A DNA stretch of 64,000 bases from Chitinophagaceae bacterium (GTDB lineage Bacteria > Bacteroidota > Bacteroidia > Chitinophagales > UBA10324): assembly GCA_016717285.1 (NCBI GenBank), contig JADKFU010000005.1:852501-916500 (forward strand). The letters run 5' to 3'. Positions 18,029 to 26,007 of this stretch are shown here, one piece after another. The notes under the pieces were generated by a model. It was not told where the DNA came from, did no database searches, and was given only the letters and a program-made list of their open reading frames with translations. The position numbers and the translations under genes are program-made. The first letter of the stretch is position 1; the number at the start of each line of letters is the position of its first letter.

Positions 18029-18047
18029 ATAGTGATGGGTGAATGGT
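18024..18047. repeat. 7-base repeat tract overlapping the sucD stop codon
   Basis: GGTGAAT, AGTGATG, GGTGAAT and GGTC follow each other in exact 7-base phase. The first unit contains the TGA stop of sucD. The words are the reverse complement of those at 18234-18268 (TTCACCA, TTCATCA), so the two tracts face each other across the spacer. Confidence 0.75.
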
Positions 18048-18233
18048 CAGCAATTCGCGCATAGTTTGATTTGTTTCTATAGATTGGGAATTATCCCGGA
18101 GAATCATAAATAAAAAAGGTATTTACATGTTTTTACAACTAAATCATTGAAAATTGTGGAGCACTTCCTGAGTTGACTTCAGGTTGTTTCAGAATGTTAT
18201 CAAAGTTAATTAGTTCAACAGTTTAAAACAGTG

Positions 18234-18268
18234 ATCACCATTCATCATTCACTTTTCACCATTCACTT
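18234..18268. repeat. 7-base repeat tract ending at the fabG start codon
   Basis: ATCACCA, TTCATCA, TTCACTT, TTCACCA and TTCACTT run in exact 7-base phase, and the next base is the A of the fabG ATG. No Shine-Dalgarno-like sequence remains in front of the start, which is not unusual in Bacteroidota. Confidence 0.8.
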
Positions 18269-19015
18269 ATGAAGATTCTTGAAGGAAAAACAGCCCTCGT
18301 CACCGGCGCTTCACGTGGCATCGGAGAAGCTATCGCTAAAAAACTCGCAGAACATGGAGCTAACATTGCATTTACTTACTTGTCATCTGCTGAAAAAGCT
18401 ATGGCACTGGAAAATGCTTTGCATGCTATGGGCGTTAAGGCCATTGGTTATAAATCAGATGCCGCTTCATTCGCGGAAGCAGAGAAACTCGTGGGTAATA
18501 TTTTGATGGAATTTCAAACTATCGATATTGTGGTGAACAATGCAGGCATCACACATGATAACCTGATTCTTCGCATGACGGAACAACAGTGGGATGCTGT
18601 AATCACCACCAATCTGAAATCTGTCTTTAACATTTCAAAGAATGTTTGTAAGCCCATGATGAAGCAACGTGGTGGATCAATTATTAATCTGAGTTCTATT
18701 GTTGGAATGACAGGTAATGCCGGGCAAACCAATTATGCCGCGTCTAAAGCCGGGGTGATTGGTTTTACAAAATCATTGGCGAAAGAACTAGGATCAAGAA
18801 ATATCCGTTGTAATGCGATCGCACCGGGATTTATTGAAACCGATATGACACATGGCATCAGCGACGAAATGAAAGAACAATTCAAGAAGAACATTCCGCT
18901 GGCACGTTATGGTTCGGCAGAAGAAGTGGCAAAAGTGGTGCTCTTCCTTGCTTCCGATCTTTCCAGCTATGTAAATGGACAAGTGATTTCAGTCTGCGGC
19001 GGGTTGAATACTTGA
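18269..19015 (+). CDS. fabG: 3-oxoacyl-[acyl-carrier-protein] reductase
   Basis: FabG reduces 3-oxoacyl-ACP with NADPH in fatty acid elongation. The 248-residue protein has TGASRGIGEAI (residues 13-23), VNNAGITHDNL near residue 90, the Ser in INLSSIVGM, and the catalytic YAASK near residue 155. The Rossmann Arg and the C-terminal GLNT-like ending fit the housekeeping enzyme closely. Start ATG 18269 is fixed by the usual MKILEGKTALVTGASRGIG N-terminus. It is flanked on both sides by heptamer repeats. Confidence 0.94.
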   Translation: MKILEGKTALVTGASRGIGEAIAKKLAEHGANIAFTYLSSAEKAMALENALHAMGVKAIGYKSDAASFAEAEKLVGNILMEFQTIDIVVNNAGITHDNLILRMTEQQWDAVITTNLKSVFNISKNVCKPMMKQRGGSIINLSSIVGMTGNAGQTNYAASKAGVIGFTKSLAKELGSRNIRCNAIAPGFIETDMTHGISDEMKEQFKKNIPLARYGSAEEVAKVVLFLASDLSSYVNGQVISVCGGLNT

Positions 19016-19016
19016 T

Positions 19017-19076
19017 GGGAGTAGTGAGTAGTGAGTTTTTAAGTCTTCAGTCTTTGGGTCTTTTAGTCGTTAGTCG
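19017..19076. repeat. 7-base repeat tract after fabG
   Basis: Units in exact 7-base phase are GGGAGTA, GTGAGTA, GTGAGTT, then (after 4 bases) AGTCTTC, AGTCTTT, GGGTCTT, TTAGTCG and TTAGTCG. The tract starts two bases after the fabG stop codon. GTGAGTA is the same word as in the tract after actE. Confidence 0.8.
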
Positions 19077-19120
19077 TTTTTTAAAATTAAAAATCACAAA
19101 TACAAGGTAAGCATCGGCAC

Positions 19121-19148
19121 ATAGTTCATAATTTATAGTTCATAGCTC
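19121..19148. repeat. 7-base repeat tract before the vWA gene
   Basis: ATAGTTC, ATAATTT, ATAGTTC and ATAGCTC are four units in exact phase, ending 9 bases before the TTG start at 19158. Confidence 0.75.
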
Positions 19149-19157
19149 CTACATAAC

Positions 19158-21284
19158 TTGAATCTCTCCCTCTCATATCCTTCCTGGTTCATACTGTTAT
19201 GTCTTGCGATTGGTATTGGCGCATCATTTCTGCTTTACTACCGTGACTGGCAATTTAAAGATCTTGGCAAATCATTTAAGAAATGGTTGTGGTTATTGGC
19301 CATCATTCGCGCTATTACTATCAGTTTTATTGCTTTCCTGCTTTTGTCGCCATTGATCCGGACTATTTCAACTCGCATTGAGAAACCCATCCTCGTTTTT
19401 GCGCAGGATAATTCATCATCGGTAATGGTGAATCATACAAAGGAAGATTCTATTCGCTATGCGAAAAGTGTTACAGAATTCATAAATGAACTTTCGAAAG
19501 ATTATGATGTGAAGTCCTACTCATTTGGAAGTTCACTGCGTGAAAATCCTGACTTTTCTTTCACTGACAAGACCACTGATATCTCTTCTGCTCTTGATGA
19601 ACTTGCCAACTTATACACCAATCAAAATCTTGGTGCCATTATTCTTGCCACCGATGGTATTTATAATGAAGGCAGCAGCCCTGTTTACCTTAAAGAGGAG
19701 TTAAACGTTCCCATTTATACAGTTGGCATGGGTGATACTACTGTGAAACGTGACCTGCAATTATTGAATGTGCTGCACAACCGCACTGTATTTTATGGAG
19801 ATTACTTTCCGCTGAAAGCAGAATGGAGGTCTCAGTTTTGTGCCAATGAGAAAACATCAATTTCGATTAGCCTGATTGCAGGCAGCACTGAAAAAAAACT
19901 GGATGAAAAATCTATTACCATAGAGGGAAATGATTTCAGTGGGAGCTCAGAATTTTTATTGAAAGCAGAAACACCCGGCGTAAATCACTATCGTATTATA
20001 CTTGCTGAAGTGGAAGGAGAAGCATCAGCCAGCAACAACGTAAAAGATGTTTTTATTGACGTGATTGAGAAGAAGGAAAAGATCCTCATCCTTGCCAATT
20101 CAGCGCATCCTGATATTGCAGCGATTAAGCAATCTGTTGAAGCAAATAAAAATTATGAGGTCACGGTTGCGTTTGGCGGGACTGTTCCTGGTAAGATCGA
20201 CGATTACAACCTTGTGATTCTGCATCAGTTGCCATCTTCAGTTAATAATATTGAGCCGGTACTCCAGGCGATTAAAGCAAAAAAGAAATCGGTGCTTTAC
20301 ATTCTTGGTGCGCAGACTAATACTGCATTACTCAACAGTTCGCAGACACTTATAAATCTTACGGGCGCTAATAATGCCACCAGCGATGCATTTCCGGTTT
20401 TCTCCCAGGAGTTTAACCTTTTCAATGTACCTGAAGAATTAATAAATAAGATCACTTCATTACCACCGCTCATTTCACCGTTTGGTGATTACCGCATTTC
20501 ACCGGGAGCTGCAACACTTGTGGTGCAAAAAATTGGTTCTGTAGTTACCAAATATCCCCTCATTCTTTTTCAACAGGATCTCGATGGACGGACTGGAATG
20601 ATTGCCGGAGAAGGACTGTGGCGCTGGCGGATGAACGATTTTGAAATGAATGGAAATCATGACGCATTTAATTCATTAATCTCTTCTGTTGTTCAGTATT
20701 TATCAGTGAAGTCTGATGAGCGGCAGTTCCGGGTGAGGCTGGAGAAGGAACAGAAAACCGGCGGCAACCATATCTTCTCTGAGAATGAATCCGTGGTATT
20801 TAATGCAGAGTTGCTTAATGAATCCAATGAACTTATAAATGCACCTGACGTTTCCCTCACGATTAAAGATGAACAGGGAAAAGAGTTTCCATTTATATTC
20901 AGCAAAAATGCGAATGCCTATACATTGAATGCCGGTTACTTCCCGGTAGGCAATTATACATATAGTTCAAAAGTTAATTATAACAAGAAAGATTTTTTCG
21001 CTTCAGGTTCGTTTACTGTTTCACCCACGCAATTAGAATTTGAAACAACAAGAGCCAATCATCAATTGCTGTATGCTTTAAGTCAGAAGACCGGCGGGAA
21101 ATTATTCTATCCGTCACAACTCAGCGATCTGTCGAAAGAGATCAAAGCGAAGCAGGAAATTAAACCTGTACTTTATAGCTCCACACGCACTGAGCCTTTA
21201 ATCAATCTGCGTTGGTTGATTATTCCAATCTTATTATTGCTGGCTATTGAATGGGGAATCAGGAAGTTTAATGGGGGATATTGA
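19158..21284 (+). CDS. Membrane-anchored von Willebrand factor A domain protein
   Basis: The 708-residue protein has two N-terminal helices (about residues 10-28 and 43-65), a soluble part and a C-terminal helix (about 683-700). After the second helix comes a vWA-like domain with a MIDAS-type DNSSS (DxSxS) near residue 83 and a second metal Asp in LATDGIYNEG. The rest looks like beta-sandwich and glutamine-amidotransferase-like folds seen in uncharacterised Bacteroidota vWA proteins related to the Bat aerotolerance group. No Bat or MoxR genes are adjacent. The start is TTG 19158, as no ATG or GTG precedes the first helix in frame. Function unknown; a periplasmic sensor or scaffold role is a guess. 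Confidence 0.8.
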   Translation: MNLSLSYPSWFILLCLAIGIGASFLLYYRDWQFKDLGKSFKKWLWLLAIIRAITISFIAFLLLSPLIRTISTRIEKPILVFAQDNSSSVMVNHTKEDSIRYAKSVTEFINELSKDYDVKSYSFGSSLRENPDFSFTDKTTDISSALDELANLYTNQNLGAIILATDGIYNEGSSPVYLKEELNVPIYTVGMGDTTVKRDLQLLNVLHNRTVFYGDYFPLKAEWRSQFCANEKTSISISLIAGSTEKKLDEKSITIEGNDFSGSSEFLLKAETPGVNHYRIILAEVEGEASASNNVKDVFIDVIEKKEKILILANSAHPDIAAIKQSVEANKNYEVTVAFGGTVPGKIDDYNLVILHQLPSSVNNIEPVLQAIKAKKKSVLYILGAQTNTALLNSSQTLINLTGANNATSDAFPVFSQEFNLFNVPEELINKITSLPPLISPFGDYRISPGAATLVVQKIGSVVTKYPLILFQQDLDGRTGMIAGEGLWRWRMNDFEMNGNHDAFNSLISSVVQYLSVKSDERQFRVRLEKEQKTGGNHIFSENESVVFNAELLNESNELINAPDVSLTIKDEQGKEFPFIFSKNANAYTLNAGYFPVGNYTYSSKVNYNKKDFFASGSFTVSPTQLEFETTRANHQLLYALSQKTGGKLFYPSQLSDLSKEIKAKQEIKPVLYSSTRTEPLINLRWLIIPILLLLAIEWGIRKFNGGY

Positions 21285-21296
21285 AGACGATAGTCT

Positions 21297-22049
21297 TTAT
21301 TTCTTTTGGCTGATTTTTACCGCCAAAGCAACTTCAAAAGTCAATTGTTCCAGATTATTGCCTGCGACACCTTCCATAAAATCTGCCATGTGGGATAGTC
21401 CTTTATAGATTCTTTCCTCAAGCACAAAATTATCAGACAAATCCTGTATGAAACCGAGTTCAACGGCGATATCTGTTTTATGTATGTCTAACTTTGTTTC
21501 TTCCTCATGAGGATTTGTAGCATAAAGATATACAGGAGGCGACACTGTAAAATCATAGTTATAGTTAGTTTCTGAATACTCCCATTTACTCCCATTAAAT
21601 AATAGAATACTCCCTTTCAATCCTGCATAAATGCTGAGTTGATTTTTATTTCCGAATGAAATTCCAAGATCAAGCGGAATCTGGCCATAAGTATTTCGAA
21701 AGCGAGCTTTTATGTTTTTGTATTCTGTAACTAGTGCACCCTTTACAGCCCATTGCGCATTAATTTCAGCACTTGTCACATGATAGCTAAGCATTCCACC
21801 CGCTCTGAAAAATAACTTATTCCCCAGGCGCATTTCTCTGCTAACCCCAAATATAAAACCAGGCAATGGATAAAGGTTGGTGAATTCATAACCTGTGGTT
21901 CCTCCTAAAGGACCGCTGTATTCCTGATCCACCTGTTGAAGAAAATTTGCAGTTAAACCAAATTGAAAAAATGTTTCGTTAGACTTTTCCTGGGCAAAAA
22001 CAAGTTGAATGAAGCAGAAGAGCATACAGGGAAGAAATAATTTCTTCAT
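21297..22049 (-). CDS. Outer-membrane beta-barrel protein, function unknown
   Basis: The 250-residue protein has a signal peptide (MKKLFLPCMLFCFIQLVFAQ) and alternating aromatic/polar strands ending in a barrel-like C-terminal strand (TFEVALAVKISQKK). It resembles the general outer membrane beta-barrel families of Bacteroidota (PorT/OMP_b-brl type) but I cannot place it in a named group. It lies 47 bases after the DivIC-like gene on the same strand and ends 12 bases from the end of the vWA gene, so the two convergent genes nearly touch. Confidence 0.75.
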   Translation of the reverse strand: MKKLFLPCMLFCFIQLVFAQEKSNETFFQFGLTANFLQQVDQEYSGPLGGTTGYEFTNLYPLPGFIFGVSREMRLGNKLFFRAGGMLSYHVTSAEINAQWAVKGALVTEYKNIKARFRNTYGQIPLDLGISFGNKNQLSIYAGLKGSILLFNGSKWEYSETNYNYDFTVSPPVYLYATNPHEEETKLDIHKTDIAVELGFIQDLSDNFVLEERIYKGLSHMADFMEGVAGNNLEQLTFEVALAVKISQKK

Positions 22050-22096
22050 AAAAATGCGTCCTTGATAAAATTGATAATGAAATAATAAGAGATAGT

Positions 22097-22429
22097 CTAT
22101 TTCTTCTCCGGAACAATCACAAATAAGTCCTCATCATCTTTCTTCATCATATACTGTTCGCGGGCAAATTTTTCGAGCGATTCCTGATTAGTCAATAACT
22201 CTTTTTTTTCATTTTTCACGTCAGCAATCTTCTGCTCATAATATTCTTTCTTATTGCGGTACTCTGAAAGTTTCATCCGCAACTGAACCTGCGATGCAAT
22301 ATCGTTATTGTCGAAAAACAACATCCATGATAGAAAAGCAATGGACACAATCAGGTATTTGTTAGTCAGTATGGTAGGGATCTTACCCTTACGAAGTGTG
22401 GAGAAAAATTTATTGAATGATTTTTTCAT
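22097..22429 (-). CDS. DivIC/FtsB-like septum formation initiator protein
   Basis: This is a 110-residue bitopic protein: a basic N-terminus, one transmembrane helix (about residues 24-42) and a coiled coil (RMKLSEYRNKKEYYEQKI...) ending with FAREQYMMKKDDEDLFVI, the common DivIC/FtsB signature. Such proteins join the FtsL/FtsQ subcomplex of the divisome. ATG 22429 is preferred to TTG 22438, since it gives the usual basic MKKSFNKFF start. It lies between the PorE-like lipoprotein gene and a beta-barrel gene on the same strand. Confidence 0.88.
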   Translation of the reverse strand: MKKSFNKFFSTLRKGKIPTILTNKYLIVSIAFLSWMLFFDNNDIASQVQLRMKLSEYRNKKEYYEQKIADVKNEKKELLTNQESLEKFAREQYMMKKDDEDLFVIVPEKK

Positions 22430-22529
22430 AATCGTCAAAACACTTTCTTAAAAGAAACAACAACAAATTTCACCAATTAAAAATGAACGCTTCACTATTC
22501 AAAATTCATTTTTTCAACATGCCCCAACC

Positions 22530-22606
22530 AAAGTGACCAATGCCCAATTACCAATGACTATTGACTAATGACCTTTGACCAACTAACCACTCAGGACTAT
22601 CGACTA
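22530..22606. repeat. Long 7-base repeat tract of eleven units
   Basis: From 22530: AAAGTGA, CCAATGC, CCAATTA, CCAATGA, CTATTGA, CTAATGA, CCTTTGA, CCAACTA, ACCACTC, AGGACTA, TCGACTA. The last CTA is the reverse complement of the TAG stop codon of the PorE-like gene. It is the longest heptamer tract in the window. Confidence 0.85.
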
Positions 22607-24649
22607 AGGAATCTTCTTCGGATCTACAATAATCTCCTCCGGCCTCGTCGATTCTATCATAAAAGTGTCTGACAATACTTTAAAAGTGGTGCGCCTGTTT
22701 TCCTGGAATTGTTCTTCTGTACACTTTACACCATTCACACATTCATTCACCGGTTGCGTTTCACCATAGCCTTTTGCAGTCAACCGCAATGGATCAATAC
22801 CTTTCAACACCAAATAATCTACTACCGACTGTGCACGTGCCTGCGACAACCGAAGGTTATAAGCATCCTTACCACGTGAATCAGTATGTGAACCAAATTC
22901 CACCTGAACGCCCGGATTTTCATTGAGCAAAGTGATCAGGGTATCCAACACTTTCGCGGCATCCTCACGAATGTCCGCTTTGTTATAATCGTAGTAAATG
23001 TTGCTCAGATTAACCTGAACATTTTTATAAATCTTATCCAGAATAATTCTTGCAGTTGCGGTCACTGTGTCTTTATCAATCACCGTAAAACCTATCGTAC
23101 TCGCGGTTTCCGACTTGCTGAAATAGTCGGTTTTTGAAGCACTCATCTTGTAAGTTTTTTCTGCTTCCGCCTTAAAACGAAATGCTCCGTTTTTATCAGT
23201 TTTAATCACCTGCTGTGTTTTTGGAACCACGTTTCCTTTTTCATCCAGCGTGTTAATCGTTACATCAATGGCTACAAGCGGAGCGAAGCCTGTTATAAGA
23301 CTGTTAGGGTTGTTTTCTTTTTCAAATATTTTTTCAACCACATCACCGGTAACCATGTACACTTTCACTTTTTCTTCTGTGAAATAATAAATATCATCGT
23401 GACCTTTTCCTTGCGGCCTGTTGGATACAAAAAAGCCTTGTGATTTTATTTTGTACTGATCCTTTGGATTCACCTTGTCAAAAATTATCGCGAGGTCATC
23501 TGCTCCCGAATTGATGGGTGATTTAAGGTTCTGAACATTTCCCCATTGATTTTTTATTCGTGAGGCAACAAAAATATCCAGTCCGCCCATACCCATCTGT
23601 CCGTTTGAAGCAAAATATAATCTTCCGTCCTCCGCCAGGTAAGGAAAAGTTTCTTCTCCTGTTGTATTTACGTTGGGTCCAAGGTTCAAGGGATTACTCC
23701 ATCCTTCCGACGTTTTTGTAAGCACATAAATATCTTTTCCTCCATAACCTCCATCCACATCTGCCGCGATATAAAGTTCGTTGCCGTCGGCAGATAAAAA
23801 AGGCTGCGATACGTTAGTGCTGTCGTTAAATATAGGCACTGCCTGGGGATCACTCCATGTATCATCTGTCCGAAAGGAGTAAAAAACTTTACAGTAATCA
23901 TTCATGGTTTGATTACTGCCGCAACGTGTGAAATAGCACTCCGAAAAATCTTTGCTGAAACAAGCTGCTCCTTCGTTATAAGCGGAATTTAATACTTCAC
24001 TGAAAGGAACCGGTGCACCAAAATTTCCTTTTTCGTCCTTGGAACTTGTAAACAGGTCACTGAATTTTTCGCCGGTCCATCCATATATATTATTGCCGGC
24101 GGCATCTGAACGGTCTGAGGTAAACACCAATCCGTTTTTGCCGAAAAAAACCGGAGCATAATCATAAGCCGGAGAATTTAATGCTTCCACATTGGTAATG
24201 GTAGTACCGGACTCTGTTGTTTTCCATTGCTGTGCAAGGTTACAGGCTTCCACTTCACTCCGTGCCTGATCATCGAAAGGAGATTCTTTTAAGTATTCGG
24301 TGAAAGTGGCCGCAGCTTCTGTGTACTTCTCATTGCTTTTTTGCATCTGGCCATAGAGATATTGCGACCGTGGATCATCATTCAAAGCAAAGGCTGTTTT
24401 GTACCATTTTTCAGCAGCTTCGGTTTCACTGTTAAAGCGGTAACATTCTGCGATCAGGAATGCCTTTTTTGCTTTTATGGAAGGTTCACTTTCTTTGTTG
24501 AACTCACTTTGAAGCAGGTCGGCAGCTAAAGTATATTGCTTTTCAGCAAAGAGTGTTTCACCAGTCTTTGTTTGTTTGGTAATCAGACAGGAAGAAAAGC
24601 AGAATAGGATAAGCAGTAAAGGAAAAATACTAAGATTATTAATTTTCAT
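22604..24649 (-). CDS. PorE-like OmpA-family lipoprotein (TPR, PD40, CRD, OmpA)
   Basis: The 681-residue protein begins with a lipoprotein signal (LLLILFCFSSC). Then come TPR helices (about residues 25-125), a PD40/WD40-like propeller with repeated DGRLYFASNGQMGMGGLDIF-type blades (about 140-430), a carboxypeptidase-regulatory-like beta domain (about 460-540) and a C-terminal OmpA domain binding peptidoglycan (FGSHTDSRGKDAYNLRLSQA). This order is that of PorE, the T9SS protein that links the PorKLMN ring to peptidoglycan. A second protein of the same order is at 44443, so orthology of this one is uncertain. ATG 24649 is chosen because a promoter element lies 18 bases upstream and the frame beyond has no signal peptide. 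Confidence 0.88.
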   Translation of the reverse strand: MKINNLSIFPLLLILFCFSSCLITKQTKTGETLFAEKQYTLAADLLQSEFNKESEPSIKAKKAFLIAECYRFNSETEAAEKWYKTAFALNDDPRSQYLYGQMQKSNEKYTEAAATFTEYLKESPFDDQARSEVEACNLAQQWKTTESGTTITNVEALNSPAYDYAPVFFGKNGLVFTSDRSDAAGNNIYGWTGEKFSDLFTSSKDEKGNFGAPVPFSEVLNSAYNEGAACFSKDFSECYFTRCGSNQTMNDYCKVFYSFRTDDTWSDPQAVPIFNDSTNVSQPFLSADGNELYIAADVDGGYGGKDIYVLTKTSEGWSNPLNLGPNVNTTGEETFPYLAEDGRLYFASNGQMGMGGLDIFVASRIKNQWGNVQNLKSPINSGADDLAIIFDKVNPKDQYKIKSQGFFVSNRPQGKGHDDIYYFTEEKVKVYMVTGDVVEKIFEKENNPNSLITGFAPLVAIDVTINTLDEKGNVVPKTQQVIKTDKNGAFRFKAEAEKTYKMSASKTDYFSKSETASTIGFTVIDKDTVTATARIILDKIYKNVQVNLSNIYYDYNKADIREDAAKVLDTLITLLNENPGVQVEFGSHTDSRGKDAYNLRLSQARAQSVVDYLVLKGIDPLRLTAKGYGETQPVNECVNGVKCTEEQFQENRRTTFKVLSDTFMIESTRPEEIIVDPKKIP

Positions 24650-24667
24650 TTTTTGCAGTGATTGAAG

Positions 24668-24675
24668 CAAATTTA
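24668..24675 (-). promoter_or_regulatory. TAnnTTTG promoter element for the PorE-like gene
   Basis: The minus strand reads TAAATTTG, ending 18 bases before ATG 24649. This supports the short start for the gene. No matching -33 TTG was seen. Confidence 0.5.
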
Positions 24676-24813
24676 TTGGAAAGTAACTAGGAAACGAAAA
24701 AAGGTTGGTCAACGTGTGCGATGAATAGGTACTCCAAATGAATTTTCTATCATCATTTTGGGCTGCTAAAATTGCAGCAAGTCTGTAAACGCGGCAAACC
24801 ACTATTACTTCCT

Positions 24814-24821
24814 TATATTTG
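24814..24821 (+). promoter_or_regulatory. TAnnTTTG promoter element for pdhB
   Basis: TATATTTG ends 21 bases before ATG 24843. The -33 region lacks a clear TTG. It supports ATG 24843 rather than an upstream start. Confidence 0.5.
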
Positions 24822-24842
24822 CCCGCAAATTTTATCAGTTTT

Positions 24843-25829
24843 ATGGAAGTAAGAAAGATACCCTTTCGCCAGGCACTTCGCGAAGCCATGGTAGAAGAAA
24901 TGAGGTTAGACGATCGCGTGTTTTTGATGGGTGAAGAAGTGGCTGAATACAATGGCGCTTACAAGGTTAGCCAGGGCATGCTTGATGAATTCGGACCAAA
25001 ACGCGTGATTGATACACCGATCGCTGAGCTTGGATTTACAGGTATTGGAGTAGGAGCAGCTATGAATGGCACCCGTCCGGTGATTGAATTTATGACCTGG
25101 AATTTTGCTGTGCTTGCGTTTGATCAGATCGTGAATTCTGCGGCAAAGATGCTGTCTATGTCAGCCGGCCAGTTTAACATCCCGATTGTATTTCGAGGTC
25201 CTTCTGCAGCAGCCGGACAATTGGGTGCGCAACATTCGCAGAGTTTTGAAAACTGGATGGCGAATGTCCCGGGATTGAAAGTGGTTTCCGTTTCTAATCC
25301 GTATGATGCTAAAGGACTATTAAAAAGTGCGATCCGCGATAATGATCCGGTTTGCTTTTTTGAATCAGAAGTGATGTATGGCGACGTTGGCGAAGTGCCG
25401 GAAGAAGAATACCTGATTCCGATTGGTAAAGCGGATGTTAAACGAGAAGGAACTGATGTCACCATCATTTCCTATAACAAGATGATGAAGGTTGCTTTTG
25501 CAGCAGCCGATGAATTAGCAAAGGAGGGAGTTTCCGCTGAAGTAATTGACCTGAGAACAATTCGTCCATTGGATATTCCAACCATCATTACTTCCGTCAA
25601 AAAAACTAATCGCCTGGTGATTCTTGAAGAAGCCTGGCCGTATGGTTCGGTAACTTCCGAAGTAACTTTCCAGGTACAGAAACATGCCTTCGATTACCTG
25701 GATGCACCAATTAAAAGAGTAACAACGCTTGATACTTCTATTGCTTATGCACCCACACTCGTACAGGCATTCATGCCGAATCCGGAGAAAGTGATAAAGG
25801 CGGTGAAGGAAACGATGTATCAGAATTGA
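24843..25829 (+). CDS. pdhB: Pyruvate dehydrogenase E1 component subunit beta
   Basis: This transketolase-like subunit of the pyruvate (or branched-chain) dehydrogenase E1 heterotetramer has 328 residues. Typical motifs include GEEVAEYNGAYKVSQGML near residue 30, RVIDTPIAELGFTGIGVGAA, RGPSAAAGQLGAQHSQSFE near residue 125 and the C-terminal LEEAWPYGSV. The high similarity to mitochondrial-type PdhB (EYNGAYKVS) favours pyruvate over branched-chain substrates. No pdhA or E2 gene is adjacent, which is a common split arrangement in this phylum. The frame extends upstream to 24819, across the promoter, so ATG 24843 is preferred. Confidence 0.95.
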   Translation: MEVRKIPFRQALREAMVEEMRLDDRVFLMGEEVAEYNGAYKVSQGMLDEFGPKRVIDTPIAELGFTGIGVGAAMNGTRPVIEFMTWNFAVLAFDQIVNSAAKMLSMSAGQFNIPIVFRGPSAAAGQLGAQHSQSFENWMANVPGLKVVSVSNPYDAKGLLKSAIRDNDPVCFFESEVMYGDVGEVPEEEYLIPIGKADVKREGTDVTIISYNKMMKVAFAAADELAKEGVSAEVIDLRTIRPLDIPTIITSVKKTNRLVILEEAWPYGSVTSEVTFQVQKHAFDYLDAPIKRVTTLDTSIAYAPTLVQAFMPNPEKVIKAVKETMYQN

Positions 25830-26007
25830 AGATTTACAAAAATTTTGTAATCAAAGGGACTGTTTGGGTTAGTTGTAGAAATTTTCTTTGAACGCTAAAA
25901 TTGTCGACAACACCGGCATTATTTATCAAGTCATTTATCTCTGTCTCCTGATTAAGTGGCTCACTTATTACGCATTCGAAAATTTGAATTAAAATAAACA
26001 GTTACTC

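Noticed and set aside
22530..22606. Heptamer tracts considered as a CRISPR array
   Set aside because: Units are 7 bases with no spacers and no cas genes are present.
25833..25851. Inverted repeat TTACAAAA/TTTTGTAA after pdhB as terminator
   Set aside because: It is A/T only, has almost no loop and no following T-run, so it is too weak to call.
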